NCBI GenBank assembly: GCA_944350315.1
Contig: CALVON010000036.1
Coordinates: forward strand, 1 to 32,288
Direction of reading: 5' to 3'
Source of the DNA: an uncultured Bacilli bacterium
GTDB taxonomy: Bacteria; Bacillota_I; Bacilli_A; RF39; UBA660
DNA: 32,288 nucleotides
Part shown: in pieces, positions 7,238 through 14,564 of the stretch
Layout of the letters: each line of letters starts with the position of its first letter
How positions within the stretch are numbered: the first letter of the stretch is position 1
Notes under the pieces: model-generated
What the model saw: only the letters and a program-made list of their open reading frames with translations
The model's database searches: none
Told to the model about the DNA's origin: nothing
Translations under genes and position numbers: made by a program

Positions 7238-9163
7238 ATGGATAGAGAAAAAATAATTAATGAATATTCTAAAGGCGAATTTATAGATTTTTTAGAGCAA
7301 GATACTGAGGGGTTAATATTAATTCTTTTTAATGATGAAGGAATTAGTGCTCTTAAAAAAAGTAAATTAAGAAAAGATAGAATTAATTATATATTGACTT
7401 TTTCTTTGTATAAGAATGAATTGTTTTTAAATTCTTCTTTTTTAGATATAGTATTAGATACTGATATTTCTTATTATTATGCAACGCTTTGTAATTTAGA
7501 AGATGATGTATGTGATAAGATGTTAAAAAGATGTATTGAACTTGATAAAAGTTCTGTTATGTTTGCTAAGTTATTTAGTTACTTTGATATGAAATATAAA
7601 TTAAAAGTTTTAGATAATTGGCCATACTCTACTGAATCGTTGTATGAGTTATTAAAAATGGATGAACCTCAAGTAGTACAAAAAATTATTTCTACTTATA
7701 ATATTGATTTATTAAGTCATGATATTAATTTGATTAGTTTTTTTAATAGTGTTAAAAATGCTAATTTAAAAGCAAGAGCAAAAAGGTATTATGGTGAAGA
7801 TGATATTTGTGAAATACAAATTCCTTCTTATATGATAACCAAAGATATGGCAAATAAATTATGGGAAAATTACGATATCTTTCGGATAAGGGCAATTATA
7901 AATGATGCAGAATATAGTACGGATTTTTCTTTAGTAAATAATATTATTAAGAAAAAAGAGAAATGGTTAATTGATAATTATAATAATTTAGGTATGTTAT
8001 CCCCTTTTAAAGAAATATATGAGTTATATATGAATTTAAAAGAAGAAGAGGAAAAAGTAATATCAGGGGTAGATGATGTCCCTTATTATAAAAAAAGAAT
8101 GGAGTTTTTAAGATTTGCTAGAAGATACATTCCTGTAGACTCTTTTGCAGACTCTTTTGCAGACTATAATGTATTAAACATAATGTATCATGATCATGGA
8201 ATAGAAAAAATTTATGAATATTTTAGGAAATTGAGTGAAAATAGTCTATCTAATTATATAATTGATTATTTATTTGAAGAAAATTATCATAATATTATAA
8301 TTGATGTAAGAGAGTTATTAGGTTTTTATTATAGGGGTAATATAGCCCTTCCTAAAGTACGTGTAGAAATATATCAAAGAATATCTGAAATTGATTTATT
8401 AACGGTAGAAGAGAAATTAGAATTATTTAATGAATTAAAACAACTTAATATGATAGAAATTTTTTATGATGATATGGCAATGGCTAGATACATAGTAGGT
8501 GAAGCTATCAAAGATTATTCGTTAACTTCAGAGACAATAAAAGAATATAGAGATTTAGAATTATCAAAAAAATATGGAGTAGATGTTTACAATATGAAAG
8601 ATAATTATTTTTTTGGAATTGTAAAATCAGGAGGACAAAAGCCAAATCACTTACCTCAAGGGCATTCATATTCTTTAATTGGCAATAATTGTTTAACGAC
8701 ATTTGATTATCCAGAAGATTCGACTACTTTTTTATATGATGCTGACGATGTAAATCCGAATCAGATAATTCATGTTTTTCCTTTTGATTCTTTTACAAAG
8801 TATAGTCCTTTCGAATATTCTCAAAAACCTACTACTCGTGTAAATACTTTATTTATGCCAGACGAATTAACTAAGGCATCTCAAGCTTATAATGAAATTT
8901 TATTGTTAGAAAGAGGAGACAGGGAGGTGGGAATTGAAGATTCAATTCCTAAGTTAAGAAAAATAGCATTATATTGTTTAAATGAAATAAAAGAGAAAGA
9001 TGTAGAGGTAGCTAAAGAAAATGACGTAGGAATTATATTAATTGATTCTAAAAGATGTAGATTAGATGATGAATATAAAACTAATATATTTCAACATGAT
9101 TTATATGGTTATGATTATTTTAATGATATACACGATAGGGAAAAATTTGAATCAACAAGATAG
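7238..9163 (+). CDS. Large protein of unknown function
   Basis: 641 residues from ATG 7238 with GGAGAG. No signal peptide. Residues 1-430 are almost entirely helical with short repeated-looking hydrophobic helices, reminiscent of an alpha-solenoid. From about 440 the character changes to a compact domain: FFGIVKSGGQKP, then HSYSLIG (His476), FLYDADDVNPNQIIHVFP, and a TTRVNTLFMPDEL segment leading to YNEILLLERG (Glu553). This His-Ser-Tyr ... Asn-Glu arrangement vaguely recalls ADP-ribosyltransferase-like folds, but that is speculation. A 12-bp tandem duplication (8138-8161) duplicates four residues (DSFA). I do not recognise the family. Confidence 0.7.
   Translation: MDREKIINEYSKGEFIDFLEQDTEGLILILFNDEGISALKKSKLRKDRINYILTFSLYKNELFLNSSFLDIVLDTDISYYYATLCNLEDDVCDKMLKRCIELDKSSVMFAKLFSYFDMKYKLKVLDNWPYSTESLYELLKMDEPQVVQKIISTYNIDLLSHDINLISFFNSVKNANLKARAKRYYGEDDICEIQIPSYMITKDMANKLWENYDIFRIRAIINDAEYSTDFSLVNNIIKKKEKWLIDNYNNLGMLSPFKEIYELYMNLKEEEEKVISGVDDVPYYKKRMEFLRFARRYIPVDSFADSFADYNVLNIMYHDHGIEKIYEYFRKLSENSLSNYIIDYLFEENYHNIIIDVRELLGFYYRGNIALPKVRVEIYQRISEIDLLTVEEKLELFNELKQLNMIEIFYDDMAMARYIVGEAIKDYSLTSETIKEYRDLELSKKYGVDVYNMKDNYFFGIVKSGGQKPNHLPQGHSYSLIGNNCLTTFDYPEDSTTFLYDADDVNPNQIIHVFPFDSFTKYSPFEYSQKPTTRVNTLFMPDELTKASQAYNEILLLERGDREVGIEDSIPKLRKIALYCLNEIKEKDVEVAKENDVGIILIDSKRCRLDDEYKTNIFQHDLYGYDYFNDIHDREKFESTR
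8138..8161 (+). repeat. 12-bp tandem duplication inside a gene
   Basis: GACTCTTTTGCA occurs twice head to tail and keeps the frame, adding one DSFA unit to the encoded protein. Confidence 0.8.
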
Positions 9164-9315
9164 TGATTGTAAAATAAAAGAATATTTAATTTTTAGAATT
9201 TATCAAAAATTAGTGAAATATATGATGTTTTGTGAAGTAGAATATTTAATTTCATGATAATTTATAATTAAAAATGAATTTTATATGATTCTTTTTTTCT
9301 TTTTGATGAAAAAAC
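9164..9315. other. Short gene-free stretch with direct repeats
   Basis: AGAATATTTAATTT occurs twice, about 60 bases apart (near 9179 and 9239). Nothing else recognisable; short frames here are not supported by ribosome sites. Confidence 0.4.
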
Positions 9316-9344
9316 TTGCTAAAGATGAACATTTGATGTATAAT
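9316..9344 (+). promoter_or_regulatory. SigA-type promoter of the HTH gene
   Basis: TTGCTA (9316-9321), 17-bp spacer, TATAAT (9339-9344). Transcription would start near 9351, leaving an unusually long leader of about 115 nt for this window. Confidence 0.65.
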
Positions 9345-9350
9345 AACAGC

Positions 9351-9465
9351 ACAATTTAGATATTTAATGTATTTTTTACAATATTAATTTATTTGACCTT
9401 GGAAAAGTTAAATCTTGGACGTTTAGTTTGGGCTGAAAGGTGTTCAGTTTAAGGAGGTCAATCGT
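9351..9465 (+). promoter_or_regulatory. Leader that can sequester the ribosome site
   Basis: TTGACCTT (9393-9400) can pair with GAGGTCAA-type sequence at 9454-9461 (eight pairs, one G-U), covering part of the AAGGAGG site (9451-9457). Between the arms CTGAA (9433-9437) and TTCAG (9443-9447) form a small hairpin. The fold would hide the site of the gene at 9466; no known riboswitch class is recognised. Confidence 0.4.
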
Positions 9466-9834
9466 ATGGAATACGAAATAAGTAAATATTTAAATTGTAA
9501 TAAATCAAAGAGTTTTAATGAAGTACTTTTTTCATTTATTGATAAAAGTGGTTATAAAGACTCTGAGATATACAAAAAGGCAGATATAGATAGAAAATTA
9601 TTTTCTAAAATAAGATGTAATAGTAATTATATTCCTAGAAGAAATATTATAATTAAATTATGTATGGCTTTAAGGTTAGAAAAAAATGATTTTAATAAAT
9701 TATTAAATTCTGCTGGTTATTCTTTAAGCAATAATAAGTTTGATCAGGTTATATCTTATTGTTTAGATAATAATGTTTATGATTTATCTTCGATAAATGA
9801 TTATTTATATACTTTTTGTAGTGCTTCATTGTAG
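9466..9834 (+). CDS. Small XRE-like helix-turn-helix protein
   Basis: 122 residues with an AAGGAGG site. Residues about 15-95 read like an XRE/Cro-type helix-turn-helix: FNEVLFSFIDKSGYKDSEIY, KADIDRKLFSKIR (recognition helix region), NIIIKLCMALRLEKNDFNKL, then LLNSAGYSLS. The last 35 residues (FDQVISYCLDNNVYDLSSIN) are a conserved-looking tail seen with this type of regulator in Firmicutes. It is probably a transcription regulator, possibly controlling its own leader or the nearby RNA ligase gene (inference). Its stop codon lies within the loop of the terminator that follows. Confidence 0.65.
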   Translation: MEYEISKYLNCNKSKSFNEVLFSFIDKSGYKDSEIYKKADIDRKLFSKIRCNSNYIPRRNIIIKLCMALRLEKNDFNKLLNSAGYSLSNNKFDQVISYCLDNNVYDLSSINDYLYTFCSASL

Positions 9835-9845
9835 GCACTTTTTTT
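9820..9845 (+). terminator. Terminator overlapping the end of the HTH gene
   Basis: AGTGC (9820-9824) and GCACT (9835-9839), then a T-run. The TAG stop lies at 9832-9834, in the loop. A second weak hairpin (GTCAC / GCGAC near 9846-9864, followed by C and six T) comes right after. Confidence 0.65.
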
Positions 9846-9970
9846 GTCACTTTTATAGCGACCTTTTTTATTATGAGTGTTATATAATTATTTTAGCAAA
9901 TGTCTTAATGTAAAAAATGACAATAAGCATAAATTAAAGTATATTTAATTTATGAAAAGGGGATGTTATT

Positions 9971-11176
9971 ATGAAAAATTTAAAGGTATTTACAAAAAAT
10001 ATTGATGATAAGGCAATTGAACAGATTAATTTATTATTAGAACAAGATGCTTTTAAAAATAGTAAAATAAGAATTATGCCTGATGTTCATGCTGGCAAAG
10101 GGTGTGTGATAGGATTTACTGGGGATTTAGGAGATAAAGTTATTCCTAATATTGTTGGAGTAGATATTGGATGCGGAATGTTTTGCACTAATTTAGGTAA
10201 AATAGATATTAATTTTAAAAAGTTAGATGATTTTATTAATAATAATATACCAAGTGGCATGAATGTTAATGATAAAAGAGTAGCTTTATTTGATATTAAA
10301 AGATTATATTGTTATAGTAAACTAAAAAATTATCAATGGATTGAAAATTCAGTTGGTTCATTGGGAGGTGGCAATCATTTTATTGAAATAGATATAGCAG
10401 ACGATGGAGAGAAGTATTTAGTTATTCATACTGGTTCAAGAAACTTAGGTTCACAAGTTGCTGATTACTATCAAAATCTAGCAGATAAAATATGTAATTA
10501 TGGTTTGTTAGAATATGAAAGAAAAAGGAAAGAAATTTTATCTACATATAAAAAATTAGGAAAAGAAAAGGAAATTCAGAGAGATTTAATTAGTTTGAAA
10601 AAAGAATTAGAAGTTAATAAAAACAATATACCATATGATTTAGCATATTTAGAAGGCGAACAAAGAGATGCATATTTACATGATATGAGAATATGTCAAG
10701 AATTTGCTGTTTTAAATAGATATACGATAGCTAGACGTATTGCTGATTATATGGGATGGAATATTGATAATTATTTTGAATCAGTTCACAATTATATATC
10801 TTTTGAAGATAATATAGTAAGAAAGGGAGCTATTTCTGCCAAAAAAGGAGAGAAGGTAATTATTCCTATTAATATGAGAGATGGCTGTATTATTGGAATC
10901 GGTAAAGGAAATGAGGATTGGAATAATTCTGCTCCTCATGGAGCTGGAAGAGTTATGTCTAGGTCAGAAGCAATGAAAATGATTAATTTGGATGATTATA
11001 AAAAATCAATGGAAAATATTTATACTACTTCGGTAACGGAAAATACAAAAGATGAAGCACCTTTTGCTTATAAATCAATTAAGGAAATTTTAGAGCATAT
11101 TATTCCAACTGTGGAAGTAGTAACGGTTATAAAACCAGTATATAATTTTAAAGCTTCAGAATCGTCTGAAATTTAG
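9971..11176 (+). CDS. rtcB: RNA-splicing ligase RtcB
   Basis: 401 residues, AAGGGGA site. RtcB joins RNA 2',3'-cyclic phosphate (or 3'-phosphate) ends to 5'-OH ends with GTP and Mn2+. Family motifs are present in order: PDVHAGKGCVIGFT (31-50 region), VGVDIGCGM with metal-binding Cys68, GGGNHF with His136, HTGSRNLG with His153, SVHNYI with His273, and SAPHGAGRVMSR with His323, the residue that takes the GMP. Length and motifs suggest the shorter bacterial RtcB type. No archease gene is seen nearby. It has its own terminator at 11193. In bacteria the role is RNA repair after damage or stress; the actual target is unknown. Confidence 0.95.
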   Translation: MKNLKVFTKNIDDKAIEQINLLLEQDAFKNSKIRIMPDVHAGKGCVIGFTGDLGDKVIPNIVGVDIGCGMFCTNLGKIDINFKKLDDFINNNIPSGMNVNDKRVALFDIKRLYCYSKLKNYQWIENSVGSLGGGNHFIEIDIADDGEKYLVIHTGSRNLGSQVADYYQNLADKICNYGLLEYERKRKEILSTYKKLGKEKEIQRDLISLKKELEVNKNNIPYDLAYLEGEQRDAYLHDMRICQEFAVLNRYTIARRIADYMGWNIDNYFESVHNYISFEDNIVRKGAISAKKGEKVIIPINMRDGCIIGIGKGNEDWNNSAPHGAGRVMSRSEAMKMINLDDYKKSMENIYTTSVTENTKDEAPFAYKSIKEILEHIIPTVEVVTVIKPVYNFKASESSEI

Positions 11177-11192
11177 TTACATTTAAATATTT

Positions 11193-11237
11193 AAACTATT
11201 AGCAAGATAAAATATAATTTTGTTAATAGTTTTTTTA
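11193..11237 (+). terminator. Terminator after rtcB
   Basis: AAACTATTA (11193-11201) pairs with TAATAGTTT (11224-11232) followed by T-rich sequence; a CAA/TTG extension lies inside the loop. Confidence 0.6.
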
Positions 11238-11350
11238 AATCAATTTAGTTTTTAAAATAAACAATTTTATATGTAAATAATTATATATTTTTTGAAATGT
11301 ATTTACTTATTTTAATATTACTGATATATTTATTATTGGATGGTGATTTT

Positions 11351-12112
11351 ATGAATAAATGGAAAATTTATAGTATTGTAGTTAGCGTAATATTATTAAT
11401 CTTAATTGTTTTATTTTTGGTTTATAGCTTTATTTTTAAAGCTAAGATTACTAAGGATGAAGCGAAGAATATTGCTTTTGAGTATGTTAATTTAGATGAA
11501 AGTGATGTTAAATTATTATCAATTAAAAGAGATTTTGGTGATAGAGAATATGAGATTAAATTTTATGATGGATTTTATGAATATGAAATTGATATTAATT
11601 ATGTCAATGGAAGAATAAATAGTTTTGAAAAAGATATCATTAATAATGTAGGTAATAATATAAATGATAATATTTCTATGACTGAAGAAGAAGCTAAATC
11701 TATAGCTATTAAAGCAATTGGAATACCTAATACAAATGACGCAATTTTTAGATACGTAAGGGTTGATCGTGAAAACGGAAAGACTGTTTATGAAGTAGCA
11801 ATAGAATATGAAAGTAAAGAGTATGAGGTTTTAATTGATGTAGATAGCAAGGAAGTTATAAAATATAGTCAAAATAATTTGGGTGAAACAAATCAATCTT
11901 CTAATAATTATATTGGAGTTGATAGAGCAAAAGAAATAGTTTTAAATCATGCAAATCTTACTACGAATGATGTCGTATTTAAAAAAGTAGAGTTAGATGT
12001 TGATTATGGTATAGCAACTTATGAGATTGAATTTTATAATAATTTTATTGAATATGATTATGAAGTGGATGCTATAAGTGGGAGTATTTTAAAATTTGAG
12101 AAAGATAAATAA
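11351..12112 (+). CDS. Membrane-anchored protein with three PepSY domains
   Basis: 253 residues from ATG 11351, chosen for the GGTGA site; an upstream ATG at 11297 lacks one. Residues 5-30 form a membrane span, so the rest is extracellular. Three PepSY-type repeats follow: about 33-92 (ITKDEAKNIAFEYVNL, then EYEIDINYVNGRI), 103-165 (MTEEEAKSIAIKAIG, then YEVLIDVDSKEVIKY) and 185-252 (VDRAKEIVLNHANL, then YEVDAISGSILKFEK). PepSY modules are thought to inhibit or modulate peptidases at the cell surface. Possible partners are the C39-like proteases encoded nearby, though no direct link is shown. It stands alone with its own terminator. Confidence 0.8.
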   Translation: MNKWKIYSIVVSVILLILIVLFLVYSFIFKAKITKDEAKNIAFEYVNLDESDVKLLSIKRDFGDREYEIKFYDGFYEYEIDINYVNGRINSFEKDIINNVGNNINDNISMTEEEAKSIAIKAIGIPNTNDAIFRYVRVDRENGKTVYEVAIEYESKEYEVLIDVDSKEVIKYSQNNLGETNQSSNNYIGVDRAKEIVLNHANLTTNDVVFKKVELDVDYGIATYEIEFYNNFIEYDYEVDAISGSILKFEKDK

Positions 12113-12121
12113 TAACTTATG

Positions 12122-12160
12122 AAAAAAAGAATAATAACGAAAATTATTATTCTTTTTTTT
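12122..12160 (+). terminator. Terminator, perfect 16-bp stem
   Basis: AAAAAAAGAATAATAA (12122-12137), loop CGAAAA, TTATTATTCTTTTTTT (12144-12159). The flanking A and T runs make it usable in both directions, serving the plus-strand PepSY gene and the convergent minus-strand operon. Confidence 0.8.
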
Positions 12161-12270
12161 AAATGTCAACAGGAGGTACATAATATTTAATTACTTTTTA
12201 TTTTATATAAATTAGTAAAAAGAATACTATGATAATTTGTTATTAAGCATTTTGAAAGCTAATCTTTTGT

Positions 12271-13026
12271 TTATTTTTTTCTTGTTATTCCTAAAAAAAT
12301 GTAATTATTATTATTATCTAGTTTTTTAAATTCATACTCATAAAGGCTACCTTTATCAATATAATTATTGATATCAATATTACTATTGTCATTTTCTTTT
12401 TCTATGTAATCAATGATATTTTTCATATCATTATTATCAAAAATAGAAATTTTATTGTAGTTATTATTAAAATCAAATGTTGCATAAAACATTTTTTCTC
12501 TTATGTATAAACGATCATTTTTTATATAGGCAGAAACAATTTTTCGATAATATTTAGAATCTGCCGTTCCACCACATCCACCTTTATCTTCATAACGGTT
12601 TAATTCTTCATTATAATTATAACCGCAAATATCATCATCTAATATGAATACATCTTGATTTTTATATTCTATATTTCCTAATATTAATTTTATATTTTTT
12701 TGAACATCTTCCGCAGGAATATATGTTTTTGGACCGTATGTATTTTCTAAGTATTCAATAGATATGGGTTCATTATTTTTTAAATAATTGCTTATTCCCA
12801 TTGCAATAATATACTGATTTGTTAATTTATCACTATAAAGTTCATCAAGTAATTTTGAATCGTTACTTGGATTAGCCATTTCATATAAATTTTGAACTAA
12901 TTCTGAGTTTATATCAATATCAGTAACAGATGTTTCTGTTTTTTTATTAGATATTATCAATAGAAAAACGCCTAAAATGGTAGCTAAAATTGTTAAAATA
13001 ATTAAAATTATATTTTCTTTTTTCAT
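12271..13026 (-). CDS. Membrane-anchored extracellular protein, unknown
   Basis: 251 residues; start ATG at 13026 with AAGGAGAG. One N-terminal membrane span (ENIILIILTILATILGVFLL), then a soluble domain of about 220 residues with no family I recognise. It contains a conserved-looking IPAEDVQKNI segment, a DDDICGYNYN motif and GGCGGTADSKYYRK with two closely spaced Cys. It lies 14 bases after the Ig/C39 protease gene and should share its promoter. Single-span proteins next to surface proteases could be partners or substrates (inference). Confidence 0.7.
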   Translation of the reverse strand: MKKENIILIILTILATILGVFLLIISNKKTETSVTDIDINSELVQNLYEMANPSNDSKLLDELYSDKLTNQYIIAMGISNYLKNNEPISIEYLENTYGPKTYIPAEDVQKNIKLILGNIEYKNQDVFILDDDICGYNYNEELNRYEDKGGCGGTADSKYYRKIVSAYIKNDRLYIREKMFYATFDFNNNYNKISIFDNNDMKNIIDYIEKENDNSNIDINNYIDKGSLYEYEFKKLDNNNNYIFLGITRKK

Positions 13027-13040
13027 TCTATCTCTCCTTT

Positions 13041-14390
13041 TTAATTAGCATAATATATAGCTCGGTTACCAAACAAATTATAAATTTTATTAAATTGTTG
13101 GCGATTATATTTTTCAATATTCCCTGTATACGAATCAGAAACATAAACATAATTTGAATTAAAACCGACAATAACCACACTATGCAAATTACGTATCCAC
13201 TTTATTTTTTCTCCTGTTGGCTTATAGATCCAAGTTGTACTTACTTTAGTATCTTCAACGCCAATAGAAACCCAAACTTGGACAGGAATTTTATTTTTTA
13301 CAAGTTCTAGTACTTGATCTAATGAGTGCCCAGTATAATCAATAATACCACTTTTAAATTTGTTAGCAACTTCAATTATTGGTTTTTGATATACGCCATA
13401 GCCGTTATTAGCACATGGGTTACCAACAAATTCAATTTCGGGATTTCCACCATAAAGTATATTATTTTCTAGATAAGGTCTGTCTCCTTTTTTTAAATTG
13501 TTAACAATATCATATGGGCTAACATTCACTTTATAATATTTTAATAAATTATATAATGCAATTGATTCACAACCATTAGGAAAATTAGGATATTGATTAT
13601 AAGTCGGGAAGTTATTAATCATATATGTAACATCAGGAGTTTTAATTGTTATTTTTCTTGTTTCTGTAGTTTCATTTCCAAGTTTATCACTTGCCTTATA
13701 ATATATGATGTAATTACCTGCTTGATTATAATTGACTTTAGAATCATCAACATTAAATTCTACATTACCAAAGTGTTCATCAAATGCCAATACATTTTTT
13801 TTCAAATCTATTTCTTCACCCTTAAATATACTTATATCAGAGAGCCCAGAGAATTTTGGCGGTTCTTTATCTTCTTTGATTTTTAAATTTGCTTTTTTTT
13901 GCGTTTTATTATTATATTTATCTTTAGCTGTTATTTTAACTTCATGTGTTCCTAATGTTTTTTCTATTTCGATTGGTTCAAGTGTTGCTTTTGATAAATC
14001 GTTTAAGCTAACTACAAAGTCATCTGCTTTTGGTAATTCTTCATCTATGTATATTTCTAAATTTTTAACTTCTAAGGTTGGGGGAGTAGTATCTTTAATT
14101 TCAATTGTTACCATAAATTTTTCACCATTTAAATCTAATTCAACTTTATATTTACCAACATCAGTTAATGTTTTCAAACTAGGTGAAATTTTAATTTTAT
14201 CAGTCCCATTTTTTCCTTTTAAAATATCATCAATAGTAATTATTTCTCCATACTCTATAATAATATTTTCTCTAATATTTTGGCTAATATTATTTCTTAT
14301 ATAAGATTTATATATTATTAAGCATATAAAAATTAAACAAATGAATATTAAAATAAAAATTAAAGTTATTTTTAAAGCCTTGCCTCTCAT
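13041..14390 (-). CDS. Membrane-anchored Ig-domain protein with C39-like protease
   Basis: 449 residues. Residues 7-27 span the membrane. Two or three Ig-like (DUF5011/bacterial Ig) repeats follow: about 45-100, 103-173 and 177-250, each ending with the typical KIKE or KITIK strand before a D-x-x-P-P junction. The C-terminal ~195 residues are a C39_2-type peptidase domain with Cys274 (PNGCESIAL), His403 (NLHSVVIVGF) and Asp419 (YVSDS). So the enzyme is displayed on the outside on a stalk. It differs from the free secreted C39 protein at 2140. Promoter-like sequence lies just upstream, giving a leader of about 15 nt. Confidence 0.85.
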   Translation of the reverse strand: MRGKALKITLIFILIFICLIFICLIIYKSYIRNNISQNIRENIIIEYGEIITIDDILKGKNGTDKIKISPSLKTLTDVGKYKVELDLNGEKFMVTIEIKDTTPPTLEVKNLEIYIDEELPKADDFVVSLNDLSKATLEPIEIEKTLGTHEVKITAKDKYNNKTQKKANLKIKEDKEPPKFSGLSDISIFKGEEIDLKKNVLAFDEHFGNVEFNVDDSKVNYNQAGNYIIYYKASDKLGNETTETRKITIKTPDVTYMINNFPTYNQYPNFPNGCESIALYNLLKYYKVNVSPYDIVNNLKKGDRPYLENNILYGGNPEIEFVGNPCANNGYGVYQKPIIEVANKFKSGIIDYTGHSLDQVLELVKNKIPVQVWVSIGVEDTKVSTTWIYKPTGEKIKWIRNLHSVVIVGFNSNYVYVSDSYTGNIEKYNRQQFNKIYNLFGNRAIYYAN

Positions 14391-14411
14391 ATTTTACACC
14401 TACCTAAAAAT

Positions 14412-14440
14412 ATTATATACTAATAGCACACTAATGGCAA
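14412..14440 (-). promoter_or_regulatory. SigA-type promoter of the Ig/C39 operon
   Basis: On the minus strand TTGCCA (14440-14435), 17-bp spacer, TATAAT (14417-14412). Start expected near 14405. An 11-bp perfect inverted repeat, AAATAATATAT (14444-14454) with ATATATTATTT (14460-14470), lies immediately upstream and may be an operator. Confidence 0.65.
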
Positions 14441-14564
14441 AAAAAATAATATATATCAAATATATTATTTACAGGTTGTTGACACAGAATTAATAACCAT
14501 TTCTTTTTATTAAAATATAATATATAAAATTAGTAATTTATGATAAAATAATAATGGTGATATA

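Noticed and set aside
9066-9257. 63-residue plus-strand frame
   Set aside because: It mostly overlaps the 641-residue gene in another frame and has no ribosome site.
13732-14304. 190-residue plus-strand frame opposite the Ig/C39 gene
   Set aside because: It is the antisense of a well-supported gene and has no ribosome site; its Phe/Ser/Ile-rich composition is what antisense of Lys-rich code gives.
14479-14484. TTGACA as the -35 of the P-ATPase gene
   Set aside because: No -10 is found at 16-18 bases; the nearest TATAAT is 31 bases downstream.
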